A stretch of DNA of 64,000 nt from Andrena cerasifolii. Its lineage: Eukaryota > Arthropoda > Insecta > Hymenoptera > Andrenidae. A program made the position numbers and the translations under genes. The notes under the pieces were generated by a model that saw only the letters and a program-made list of their open reading frames with translations, ran no database searches and was not told the origin of the DNA. Below are positions 22,401 to 33,135 of this stretch, one piece after another (positions within the stretch are counted from its first letter, which is position 1; each line of letters starts with the position of its first letter). The stretch covers positions 1,984,001 through 2,048,000 of the forward strand of contig NC_135124.1 of assembly GCF_050908995.1 (NCBI RefSeq), in the 5' to 3' direction.

Positions 22401-24232
22401 ATGTTCCTCTTGCACTACAACCGCGTTAGGTCTCAAAATAGAAACACTTAGATACTCCGCTTCGTGACAATATATAACACACTATTTCACGTGTTTATGT
22501 GCTTAAATAATACTTACTGATGCTCAACTGTGAACTATGCAAATTTTATGAAAATATACAGAAGTTGCGAAACATGGTCAGAAATTAAAAACTGTGACCC
22601 CGTTTGGGCCCGGTCAAATATTGACCGATTTCAAAAAAAAAAATTGCCTCCATTTGTGCTCTCCAGACGCAACTTTTCCACTCTAGGCTGTTTAGAATTT
22701 CTAAAATTTGACTTTTTTTTGGCCCACCCTAATGTACGGATACAATATTTGTTATTTATTTTGTAATTTTAGACAGATACATATGACACATTTATAGTTT
22801 AGAATAACTTTATTAAAGTTAATGTTATGACTTATAATATATTTAATAATTAGTGTTTTATGTGGCATAAAACTTTAGCTAATTATTTAGAAATTTTCCA
22901 TCCTCACCGATTTCAATGATTTTTGGATATGTTATCAATATCAAGATTCTGAACAACTTTTTCCTATACATGTTACTGCCGCTCGACCTTCGTTTCCGAG
23001 ATATTTGCGAAAAACTTCTTCTGACTTATTCCGACGCAACGCATTCCACTTTCCAACTCGTCCCGGGAATTTGTATTGGTTGGGGCTAGAATAGTGTGGG
23101 GGACGCGCGCCCGCTCGCGGGCGCGTAAAGCATGATAGCGAACCGATATGAGTTGGGGTGTTAACGGGCATCCGCAAGTTTCTGGTCAAATCTCTAAACT
23201 CACATCAGTTCGCTATCATGCTTTACGCGCCCCCCGCACTAATCTAGCCCCAACCAATACTAATACCCGGGACAAGTTGGAAAGTGGAATGCGTTGCGTC
23301 GGATTAAATCAGCAGAAGTTTTTCGCAAATATCTCGAAAACGAAGGTCGTGCGGCGGTAACATGTATAGAAAAAAGTTGTTCAGAATCTTGATCTTGATA
23401 ACATATCCAAAAATCATTGAAATCGGTGAGGATGGAAAACTTCTAAATAATTACCGAACTTGATTATATATGCAACCTTCAAATTAAAGGGTTTCAGAAA
23501 TGACTTTCAAGAAGCCATGGAACAAGTAGATCAAGCATATTTGAATGAAATATTATCTTCTTCAAAACCACAAGATCGTGATGGAAAAGGAGATGTAAAT
23601 GTACCAGATGAAGGAGTTACTTATGAAGACTTACAGAAGATGTCTGCTAAATTAAATAAAGGAGATAGGGACTTTGATTTGAATGTTATTACACAATTTA
23701 TACAATTCCTAGTACAAATGTGGGGTAATCAATTGAACAGTAGGAGCACAGCTGAAAAAATGAGTACTAAAGGAAAGATGGCTAGCGCCACTTATGCTCA
23801 AACTAGAGAATATTTGAAACCACTTCTTAGAAAATTAAAGAATAAATCCCTGCCAGAGGATATTACTGATAGCTTAACTGACATTGTGAAACATTTATTA
23901 GAACGGAATTACATACTGGTAAATATATAAAAATCACATAATCAATGCATTGTGATATTTTGTACGGCCTATTTAATAAAAATAATTTATTGTAGGCAAG
24001 TGATGCATACTTACAAATGGCTATAGGAAATTCTCCATGGCCTATTGGAGTAACTATGGTTGGTATTCATGCACGTACAGGAAGAGAAAAGATTTTTTCC
24101 AAGAATGTGGCACATGTAATGAATGATGAAACTCAAAGAAAATACATTCAAGCACTAAAAAGATTGATGACTAAATGTCAAGAATATTATCCTACAGATC
24201 CTTCTCGGTGTGTAGAATATTCAAAAACATAA
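19431..24232 (+). CDS. PRPF18: Pre-mRNA-splicing factor 18
   Basis: Four exons joined at GT-AG sites: 19431-19493, 19576-19857, 23490-23918 and 23996-24232, giving 336 residues (the human protein is about 342). PRPF18 is a nuclear splicing factor acting at the second catalytic step, 3' splice-site ligation. Visible hallmarks are the start MDILRAEILKKRKQLEESN, then NKKYFKR, a PRP4-like motif region near residues 75-110 (LPRHEVIKRLRERGEPILL), and the conserved Prp18 domain in the C-terminal half with DAYLQMAIGNSPWPIGVTMV and GIHARTGREKIFSKNVAHV. All exon phases are 0. Intron 2 is 3.6 kb and filled by two fold-back elements. Convergent with P5CR. Confidence 0.93.
20702..21431. mobile_element. 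Element X1 nested in the left arm of the large fold-back
   Basis: Inverted ends GTACTTCCGAATGGCCCCAG / CTGGGGCCATTCGGAAGTAT. In the uninterrupted opposite arm the flanking words AAGTTTA and CGATCAAAGG are adjacent, which marks this as an insertion. It contains a segment (about 20845-20950) of the TTCCACTTTCCAAC-type repeat also found at 22990, 30940, 39650 and 49820. Related to X2 at 39434. Confidence 0.65.
21773..22070. mobile_element. Fold-back MITE nested in the centre (298 bp)
   Basis: Ends CTAGGAGGAAATCTGACTAC and the reverse-complement GTAGTCAGATTTTCTCCTAG, with CGATGCAGCAGACATTTTT mirrored on the other side. Non-coding. Confidence 0.7.
22878..23455. mobile_element. Fold-back element Y, copy 1 (578 bp), in PRPF18 intron 2
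   Basis: Arms run from GCTAATTATTTAGAAATTTT to AACTTCTAAATAATTACC. They include CATGTTACTGCCGCTCGACC and, nearer the centre, TTCCACTTTCCAACTCGTCC and a GC-rich GCGCGCCCGCTCGCGGGCGC core at about 23105. Flanking octamers are similar but not identical (AAACTTTA / GAACTTGA), suggesting an old 8-bp duplication. It ends 34 bp before PRPF18 exon 3. Confidence 0.75.
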
Positions 24233-24332
24233 CTTTACGTAAAATACATAAATATGTGTAATTTATAAGATGTAAAATATTTTATATATTTTCTGTGTAC
24301 TACTGCTACAGTTACATTACATTGTATGCAAA

Positions 24333-24338
24333 AATAAA
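24333..24338 (+). terminator. Candidate poly(A) signal of PRPF18
   Basis: AATAAA lies about 100 bp after the stop codon in AT-rich DNA, the usual context. The opposing candidate signal of P5CR is at 24418-24423, so the two 3' ends would nearly meet. Confidence 0.5.
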
Positions 24339-24417
24339 GAACAACACTTATATATAATTAAAAATTTAATTCACAAGTTTAACTAGTTTCTCCTGCTATT
24401 TCAATATTCTCTCATTA

Positions 24418-24423
24418 TTTATT
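24418..24423 (-). terminator. Candidate poly(A) signal of P5CR
   Basis: AATAAA on the minus strand about 160 bp past the P5CR stop codon. Confidence 0.4.
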
Positions 24424-24580
24424 TGTACTATTTATATTCTCATATAATTTAAGACTCTAAAAATAAACACATTCACCGTTTTTTGTTGTGAATACTTTAG
24501 CAAATGTGTTAAGAACAAAACGAATCCATTCCTTTGTTCTAGAACTTTAATAGGTAATTCAAATATTTTTTTACCAGGTT

Positions 24581-27500
24581 CTATTTTATTATGGAAGCTA
24601 ATTCGTTCGATTTCTTTACTGCAGCTTCAACTGCATTCATCATAGAAGCCCTATAAATACAATTAATAATCAATAACGCTACATAATGTATTTGATGTAC
24701 AGGGTGTTCGACTACATGTAGGAAACGCGTCGCGCTTTCCGTAAAGTCTCGTGGCTACTAGCAATAAACTTGCGACATTTATTGCGAGAGTCGATGTCAG
24801 CATTGTGTAAACACGCCTGAGAGTAACTCTAGCAAGTTCTGATTACTTGCGACAGTTGGTCTCAGCAAGTGAATTCTGTCATAGTGTAGACACCTGATAA
24901 TCTTTTCTCAGAGGGAAAGATTTTACTTCCAAACGAATTGGAAATTTTTGGCGAGAGTAGAAAGCAAGTAGGTGGACCATAGTATTCGGTTTCGGATCTA
25001 CGTGCCCGCCAGCATTTTTGTATCACTTTTAGTAATGTTTGGTCCAACTAATTCTAAATTCTAGTTTGTTGGACTGACATTATAATAGATACTTTACTTA
25101 TAAATATTTACTCTCAACTCTCAGGTGTAACACTGCAGTGTAAACACGCGGGACATATCCTTCCGCAAGATTTTTCTCACAACTACTTGCAGGCAAGAAC
25201 TTGCGTAAAGAAATTGCTGTAATGTAAACACTCATGCAAGTTTCTTGCGCAATAAATGTCGTAAGTTTATTGCTAGTAGCTACGAGGCTTAAGGGGACTA
25301 GACAGTCAGAAACTCGATTTTTTTGTATTTTTCGGAAGTACCACCTTTCCTGAGTAAAATGCCGTTTAGTTTATGTTAAACTTTGCAAAATTAAGGATTT
25401 TACAGCCGAAAAGGTCGAGCGCGTCATAAACCGTTTCTGTGCGCACACAGGTAGACTAATTCCTCTTTCGAAACTTTAAACGCGTTTTTCTCAGAATCAT
25501 ATTTCCTTTTCGTTTTGCAGTGATTGCGAAAAAACGGAGGTACAAGTCAATTTGAAAAATATTTAGCACATGTGAAACATGTTTAATTACGACCTGAACC
25601 TACGCGTAAGTCTGTGAAAACTTCTATTTTGACAAAAAAATAAAAATAAAATGGCTCTTATCCCTGGCGAAAAATCAAGTTTCTTTAAAATTTGCCGTTT
25701 TTTTCAATAGGTTCAGGGCTGATTGGGGGTCAGGGCAAAGTATCAATTTCAGAGAATATTTCACAATTCAATTTCTTACGGCCAGAATCAGTGCAAAATT
25801 ACAGCGGCTCCAAAAAAAGAACACCTATATATCAGGCAACTGTAGCGCTGTCGTACATATGTATAAATTATTCAAATAATTTTTTTTTTACTGTTTATAG
25901 TATTAACAAACATTACCCCAAAGTACTAGTCACAATTTGTATTCATCTCCTTGTAATTAATTCGCAAAAAATACTAGATTTTCGAGCGATCTGACTGCCT
26001 AGTCCCCTGAGCAACTTGTTCGCTGCCGTGTGCCACACAATCCCCATTACTATATAACCGGTTTCCCCACCATCAGCAATATCAGCTATGTCGGAGTGAG
26101 AGCTGCGTGTGGCTGTTTAGAGTATAGGAGTCACATAGGTATGAAGGGGGCCGTTTTCCTACGGCTCAGCAGAGCAAGCAAGTCGGGAAAAGAGCCGCGG
26201 GTTGCCCAGCTCTGCCGTAAGCGGTTCCTCTTACCATGGCGTGCCCTGCAAGCGCTTGTAAGCTGTAGTGATGGGCGTGATACCGCTCAAGCAGTATGGA
26301 TACCTAGCGGAGGAGTATCATGGCATCTCAAGCACGTATGAGTACCGTAGGTATCAGAAGGTATCGATACCTAAATGATACCTACTCAAAAGGTTCGATC
26401 CTTTGTAGGTATTAACATCTTGGCTGGCCTTGGTACCGATACTATTCGAACCCGAAACAAGCATCCATAGGTATCGAAATAGGAATGAGTACTTGGAAAG
26501 AATCGTTTCCGAAATGATACCTACAAAAGTCTCGGTCCTTTAAATACGACTGCGTTTGGGTCGGACGAGATGCCGCACGGCATCCAGATGGCGAGGACAA
26601 CCCCCCCCCCCCCCCGGGGGCGATGCCTCTCCGAGTGTTATGACTTTCGACCCTTGAAATGGTTGGAATACCCATTAAGAAGTGAGAAATCTTTGAGTTT
26701 CGCATTTCTCATCAGATCTTTGCGAAAACGACGCCAATCGATTCCTTATGTTTCGCCGATGAAACTAACACCAAGAACGACGAATTCGGAGCATAATGAA
26801 GGAACTTAAATGAAAAATTGATTTATATAATTTCACACTAAGTTCGTTAACAATAGTCCGATTTACATAAAATTTGGTATAATTTTCATTGGAAAAACAT
26901 AAGAAATCCATCGGTATCACTTCCATATCGATACGATAAAGAATAAAGAATGCAGTTTTTCTTAAACAAATGAATTCTTGGTCGACCGCAGCGAATCGAG
27001 GTTGGCGCCCGCAGTCGAGGGTGAAATATTCATTTCAGCGCATTAAAAAATTCTTTATTCTTCATTGTATCGATATGGAAGTGATACCGGTGGATTCCTT
27101 ATGTTGTTCCAATGAAAATTATACCAAATATCATGTAAATCGGAATATTTTTAACGGAGCTAGGTGGAGATTATAGTAATCAATTTTTCAAGTAATTTTC
27201 TTCACTATGGTCCGAATTACGTCGTTCTTGGTGTTATTTTCATCGGAGAAACATAAGGTATCGATTGGCGTCGTTTTCGCAGAGATCTGATGAGAAATGC
27301 GGAACTGAAAGATTTCTCACTTCTTAATGGGTAGGTATACTAACCACTTCCAGGGGTCTTGTTTTCGGCACGTGGTGCCGGGCACCACTTTCTTTGACTA
27401 GCATCGCGAGAGGATCATCCAGTAGGTCTATTTCGCTTTCTCTAGTTATATTCATTCTCTTTCCTTGTCCAACTATTCAGGGGTCCCTTATCGCGAGACT

Positions 27501-30500
27501 TTGTATGCTCAACGTCGGACCCCAACGCAGTCGAGTTTAATGGACCGAAACTTTTGTAGGTATCATTTGGAAATCGATTCTATTCGATACCTAAAGTGCT
27601 TGATTCCGGTTCGAATAGTATTGATACTTTACTGTTGCCATGATACCAATTCCACTCAGTACTCATTTTAGTTCCTACTGGTATCAAATGTCGATACCAA
27701 GTACTTACAATTTCGATACGTATCGGACCTTCCAAACGAGTACTTTGGGTATCGAATTACTTGAAACTCATAAGAAAGACTGGTATCACGCCCATCACTA
27801 GTAAGCTCTACTTCGGTGCCCGCGTACTCGGCTAAAATTCAAAGTCAATTTTCTTGAAAACGAAACAGGATATCAACAAATTGTATTCTATATCTTCAAC
27901 TTATTTTTTTTATATAGAATGCCACTTAAATTTTCTCCGACATGTAGCCGAACAATCTACATATACCCTTCATTTGTATCCTACCTAACTTGACCACGCT
28001 CCATGGCGTGAACTCCTTCAATAGTCGTACCTCCTGGAGAACATACTTCATCTTTCAACTGACCAGGATGCCTACCTGTTTCTAATACCATTTTACCAGC
28101 TCCGACAAGTACTTGAGCTGCAAATTTTGTTGCCATAGGTCTTGGAACACCCATTTTTACAGCACCATCTGCTAATGCTTCGATAACAAGATATGCCTAG
28201 AAATTGTATTTAATATCATAGGATCGTTTCCAACATTTAATAAACTTAGAAGATAATTAAGTACCGAGTGGACTTACATAAGCAGGACCAGAACCTGAAA
28301 GACCACCTATAGAATTCATAAGCGATTCAGGAACTTTTTCCGTTATACCAATGTATGAAAACATTGTTTCTACCATATCCTCATCTTGATCCATTGTACT
28401 CATTGAACAATATACTATAAATTAAAAAAATATTATTTTCAGCGTCATAGTAGCAGGAGCGGATTTGGGATATTCTGGGGGGGGGGGGGCGAATCCAAAA
28501 TTTTCTTGAGGAGGGGGGGGGCGTAGGTCTGACAAGGGGACCTTAAGGACTTGCAAACTCAGAAGTTGTTTATACTTAGTGTACGTGAAGGTCTTCACTC
28601 AGACTTTAATTTCCCAAAAGCAGTAAGAAAATCGACTTTGAAAAATGTCGAGATACTTATATAAACTTTATAGAAATCAATGAACAAGGAGCAGCGTAGC
28701 CAGTGCGTAGCGCTCCCGAATAGTAAGCAATGAGGTCGCCAATTCGCGTCTCACTCACTGTTGGTACTATTTGTTTTTTATTTATTTGAATACCTACAGC
28801 TTCCACATGCAAAGTTTATTAAATTCATGCTAATTAACAGATATGTAAACATCTGTTACATGTATAGGTGTACGGTGCACATATACCGGTGCTCCACCTC
28901 CCAGGAGACAGGTAAAGCGCAGGTAATATTATATTTTTTTGCGTTTTGGTTCTCATAGTTTGTAACATGTATATATTAGATATAGCGGGTACATTAGATG
29001 TAAGTATTGTATATATGTGTGCATATGTATTTTCGATACTTTAGGCAGCTTGTAAGAAAAAGCTTCGCGAAACATTATGAAAGAAGCAAAAAGGGCAAAA
29101 CGTCGAATAGTAACGAGTCGACAGTCTGCTAATTGCAATGCGCTTCCAAGTATGCCGCGTAGAGTAATAAACTCATGACCTGTATGTGCCTATCGTGCCG
29201 CGATGTACGCGACCCTTGTGCGTATGCTAGCCACCGTTCGTCACTATCTCGTTTGCGAGTTCCATTTTCTACTCTACGTGTTTTATTTTTGTACGAAGAA
29301 TCTAAACAATTGTAAATATTCCTATTTAAAATTTACTATGTGCAATAAAAAGTACGATTTATCAAGCAAGAGATCATTTAAAATAAGATGTATGTTTTTA
29401 ATGGAAAGTGATGTCCATCTTCGGGGAGGTGGTGCACCGATATACACCGTACACCCATACATGTAACAGATGTTTACATATCTGTAAATTAGCATGAATT
29501 TGATAAACTTTGCATGTAAAAGGTGTAGGTATTCAAATGAATAAAAAAAAAAATAGTACCCAACAGTGAGAGTCGAACTGGCGACCTCACGCTTACCAGT
29601 CGGTAATTTTCTCGAATTTGAGAGGAAAGTGCACCATACTGCTTTGGGAAATTAAAGTCTGAGTGAAGACCTTCACGTACACTAAGTATAAACAATTTCG
29701 GAGTTTGCAAGTCCTGAAGGTCCCCTTGTGAGAAATAAATCAGGGACCTTTCCCGATAATATTTTCTTGCTAAATGAAAGTGTTTTTTTTTTTTGTATCA
29801 ATTTATCATATTTTCTCTCATATAGCAATACACGTGCCCCTCCCTCGAGGGAAAAATACTTATTTTAACTTAGCAAAGTTAAAATAAGTATTTTGCAAAT
29901 TAAAATAAGTATTTTTCCCTTGAGGGAGGGGCACGCACCCCCCGTCTGAATTCGCCACTGCATAGTAGAGAGGTTTTATTTTACCTGTTATTCCCTCTCC
30001 AACCATCATTGAAGTATTTGGCATACATCTAATAATTCTGGGATACTTCACAATGGACTTGAGTTTCTGAAAATATTTAAAATTATACAAATTTTATATT
30101 AATTTTCTATGCATAAACTTGTCATTGGTCATCTTTTTAGAAACAAAACAGGTGTTATTTAATATAAGGCTCAGTTCTTACACATGCTAAAGTATCTAAT
30201 GAAACCCCCACCAGCACAGAGACAAAAAGTGTATTAGAATTTTCCTTTGACATTGTCGCTCTTATACCTTGAAGTGCGTCATCAAGCATATGCGGTTTCA
30301 TTGCTAAAAATATGATATTACAATTATCTATTACTTCTCCATTTCTCAGTGTGCCATGAGCACCCAGGCCATTCCAGAATCCCAGACTTCTGTCAGTACG
30401 AGCAGAAACCCAAACATTGTCTGCATTTAAAATACCTATAATGGAAAAATCCAAAATAAAATTGTAATGAATTTTTTATAGCAGCATAAACATAGTACTG

Positions 30501-30602
30501 AGATTAACTACCTTTGTGAATTAAACCAGCTCCAATGGCACTTGCCATATTTCCACCACCAATGAAACCAACTTTGGTTGATGTTAAATCGTACTTTGCC
30601 AT
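24581..30602 (-). CDS. PYCR: Pyrroline-5-carboxylate reductase
   Basis: Six exons on the minus strand: 30602-30512, 30435-30182, 30066-29985, 28414-28278, 28196-27985 and 24650-24581, giving 281 residues, normal for the family. The enzyme makes proline by NAD(P)H reduction of pyrroline-5-carboxylate. The N-terminus has the Rossmann motif VGFIGGGNMASAI (about residues 11-23). Then come IIFLAMKPHML, RIIRCMPNTSMMVGEG, the conserved GGLSGSGPAYAYLVIEALAD and HPGQLKDEVCSPGGTTI. The C-terminus is MMNAVEAAVKKSNEL. All junctions keep frame at GT-AG sites. Introns 3 and 5 carry long mobile elements (1.5 kb and about 3 kb) without disturbing exons. Which paralogue (PYCR1/2 or PYCR3 type) is not resolved. 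Confidence 0.93.
24702..25291. mobile_element. Fold-back element in P5CR intron 5, right end broken
   Basis: It begins TACAGGGTGTTCGACTAC, like other CAGGGTG-ended elements. GGCTACTAGCAATAAACTTG at 24751 is mirrored by AAGTTTATTGCTAGTAGCTA near 25264-25283. The expected right terminus is not found because another element (25292-26008) adjoins it. Confidence 0.6.
25292..26008. mobile_element. Putative DNA element with AGGGGACTAGACAGTCAGA ends
   Basis: AGGGGACTAGACAGTCAGA on the left pairs with TCTGACTGCCTAGTCCCCT on the right (717 bp). No convincing target duplication and no transposase. Confidence 0.6.
26009..26265. other. Intron segment of unknown content
   Basis: A more GC-rich 250 bp between two elements in P5CR intron 5. 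No gene or repeat recognised. Confidence 0.35.
26266..27800. mobile_element. hAT-type element, 1.54 kb, in P5CR intron 5
   Basis: Ends TAGTGATGGGCGTGATACC and GGTATCACGCCCATCACTA are flanked by GTAAGCTG (26258-26265) and GTAAGCTC (27801-27808), an 8-bp duplication with one change. Many GGTATCGATACC-like words fill both arms, and a C/G homopolymer tract lies near 26600. No transposase is readable, so it is non-autonomous. Confidence 0.85.
28695..28758 (+). repeat. tRNA-like (pol III promoter) segment, left arm
   Basis: GTAGCCAGTGCGTAGCGCTC followed about 35 bp later by GAGGTCGCCAATTCGCGTCT resembles the A and B boxes of tRNA-derived SINE heads. A related inverted segment is at 29560-29610. 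It cannot be a functional tRNA as written. Confidence 0.5.
29560..29610 (-). repeat. tRNA-like (pol III promoter) segment, right arm
   Basis: On the minus strand ACTGGTAAGCGTGAGGTCGC and CAGTTCGACTCTCAC read like the 3' half of a tRNA with a B box (AGTTCGACTCT). This arm keeps the box closer to consensus than the left arm. Confidence 0.55.
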
Positions 30603-30660
30603 ATTTTTCTATAAACTTATCTAATAATAGGTTCAACTGAAAACAAAATTTTATTTGTAA

Positions 30661-31421
30661 GTTTTTTTATGCGAACTTTTCATCTAGGAAACCTTTTTTT
30701 CGCTGAAAATTTATATGGATCGAAATCACGTATCAAATAACATGCGAAAATAACAATTTTGAATTTAGGAATCTATTCGCTGAAAAGTTTTGGGGCGAAA
30801 AAGTTGCAAAATTTTTACATAGGGTGCTTCGAAAATACTTTAAAATACGTTTTTTACATTTCGAACAAAATTGTCTTTTTATGATATATATTTAAATACT
30901 GCACTCCCTCCCTTCTGTACAGTATTTCCGTTGACTTATTCAAAAACAACGCATTCCACTTTCTAATTTGTCCTGGGTATTAGTATTGGTTGTGGCTAAA
31001 CTAGTGCGGGGGGCGCGCGCCCGCCTGCGGGCGCGTAAAGCATGGTAGCGAGCCGATGTGAGTTGGGGCATAACCTAAAATAATTTTCTCCCCAGGAAAA
31101 GTAGGAAGAGGGTGCGTTTTTAGTATCTGTGGGTCTGTGATTATACTCACCAATGCGACCGTGCCAGGCCCATGGCCTACTTTGTATAGTATTGGTTAAA
31201 AAAAAGTATCCATTCAAATTGAAGCATAATAGTTGGCCACATTAGGGGTTAGAATATACGTCAAAATTTCACAGTCCCTTTTGCTTAATAACTTTGTACT
31301 TAATACATTCCTAAACTCAAAATTGTTATTCTGCATGTTGTTCGATACGTGCTTTCGATCCATATAAATTTTCGGTGAAAAAAAGGTTTCCCAGAGGAAA
31401 AGTTTACCCGTTTTTTTAATT
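30661..31421. mobile_element. Fold-back element in the P5CR-ARL13B intergenic region
   Basis: AGGAAACCTTTTTTTCGCTG near 30687 is mirrored by GGTGAAAAAAAGGTTTCCC near 31373, with ATTTATATGGATCGAAA mirrored too. The middle holds the repeat with TTCCACTTTC and a GC core (GCGCGCGCCCGCCTGCGGGC). It lies 60 bp upstream of the P5CR start codon and may affect its promoter. Confidence 0.6.
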
Positions 31422-31699
31422 ATTCGCGAATCGTGATAGAATAGTTCTTATCCATTAACGCAAATACAATATAATTTACTTGATAAATTCAATTTTAATT
31501 CGTCATTCAAAAATATCTGTTTCTCTATTTGTAAGGCTTAAATGCTTTTCAAATATACTTCAACATATAATTCATGATTTTCGACCACGGCATCAGAAAA
31601 TAATTTGAAAGGTCACGAAGTATGTGTAAAGTTGTTTCGATATTTTTTATTCGAGACCGAGTATTTTTAGTATCGACACTTACCGTGCGATACTTATAA

Positions 31700-32510
31700 T
31701 ATATCGAAACTAGTGTTGGCTAGAACCGTGATTTGTGAATCACGAGTGATCCGATCACGTTCATTCTCGATCACGGTGATTTTTCACAGTGATCCGTGAT
31801 TTTCGCGATCGGTTCTGATTGGTGCAGGCAGAACATTGATTCACGATTTTCGTGATCTGATTGGTGGAAAGCATAACTGCTCTTTGCATGCGTCACATAA
31901 CCCCAATTTCTACTTTCTCTCAAAACATTCTCAAGTCCTCACTGTGTTCATAAAATCTCAGTTGTATATTTTGAACCAATGTAATTGTTCTTGATCTATT
32001 TAAATTAACGAATATGTCTTCATTTTAGGTAAAAAGTATAATGTATATGTGAATAGTTTAGCCAATCAAATCAGTGCGTGCACACATTTACTATTTATGA
32101 ATGTACATACTAAATATATATTCGTTGAATTAGCACGCTTTGACTGTAACACAAGCTATATTGAAGTATTTTATAAAAAATAATTCAATGAAGATCAAGA
32201 ATTACGATGACTGTAAACAATTCACTCAAGTTAAAAAATCATGATCACGGTCGTCATTTAACTTCATTCACGACCGTGATCATGATTCTGCGATCACTGT
32301 GATAAATCACTGTTAAGTGATTTTGCACTCCATCCCTAATAACAATACATTTGTTTGTGATGTGGATTGGTCTCTACGCGTACGCCTCTATGACGCGACA
32401 CTTCATGGACAGACGGCCTAAGCTGCTTAAGCAAGGCAGCCTGATCGAATCACTTGTGAGTCGTAAATCGTGAAATCGTGATTCACAAATAGCAGTGAAT
32501 GGCAGTTCTA
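31700..32510. repeat. Imperfect fold-back rich in GTGATCACGG words
   Basis: GATTTGTGAATCACGA at 31731 is mirrored by CGTGATTCACAAAT near 32475, and many GTGAT/ATCAC words lie between. Termini and target duplication are unclear. Confidence 0.4.
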
Positions 32511-33135
32511 TATAATATCCATATCTATCCCGCTGGAAATACGCAATAGTAACAAATATGCTATTTTAAATAGTGAACATCAAAGTTGCATGCAAATAAA
32601 ATAATATTCCAGGTAAAACGCAATTCTATATGTGTTGAGAGGAAGTAATTAGCTCAAATAAGAGTGTGTTCCAAAACGATATAGAAATAAAACCTCATTT
32701 CGATTGTAATGAATCAGACGCAGCCATATGATAATCTACTTATCTACATACTATTCTAGTATTTCAAACATATTTTACCCAATTTGAAGCGTCCTTTCAA
32801 TTTAATAACAACTATGATGTGTGTAATGCATTGTATGTGTGTAGTAACTACATACATACACGTGTAGGAGAAAAAAATAAATAAATAGAAACTTAGCACA
32901 TCTCTTTTATTTTACCCTTTATAAAAGTACATATAGGACACAGAAGGTTGCATTCATTACTTTACATTGGTGCGGATGATGCGCGATTACCGATGGCGGA
33001 TAATTGGTCCTGGTTACCGTATTTAAGCGAACCTCTTAAATACAAAAATAAAAATGTACAGTACACCATGACATGAGTAAACAACCATCCTGATTGAATT
33101 TATTTAAAACAATATCACAAAACAACTTGATTATA
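32511..33135. promoter_or_regulatory. Upstream region of ARL13B
   Basis: AT-rich DNA without recognised repeats. It probably contains the promoter and 5' UTR of ARL13B; no specific element is assigned. Confidence 0.3.

Larger units (their letters stand above)
20071..22729. mobile_element. Large fold-back element (2.66 kb) in PRPF18 intron 2
   Basis: Ends GGGTGGGCCGAAAAAA / TTTTTTTTGGCCCACCC are next to TA on both sides. The arms of about 0.6 kb are collinear inverted copies (for example CTTCAAGAGCCGGTTCAACAG against a matching word near 22370). The left arm is interrupted by 20702-21431, and the middle holds a further fold-back (21773-22070). No intact ORF. If transcribed in the intron, the arms could form long double-stranded RNA. 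Confidence 0.8.
28454..29960. mobile_element. hAT-type fold-back element, 1.5 kb, in P5CR intron 3
   Basis: CAGGAGCGGATT at the left and GAATTCGCCACTG at the right are flanked by exact CATAGTAG octamers (28446-28453 and 29961-29968). Arms share TACTTAGTGTACGTGAAGGTC in inverted form and meet in a palindromic centre with AACAGATATGTAAACATCTG-type words. Each arm also holds a tRNA-like segment. A G-run and a CACCCCCC tract lie near the ends. Confidence 0.85.

Noticed and set aside
29560..29610. tRNA gene on the minus strand
   Set aside because: Only a 3'-half-like segment with a B box is present; no acceptor stem or matching 5' half can be paired.
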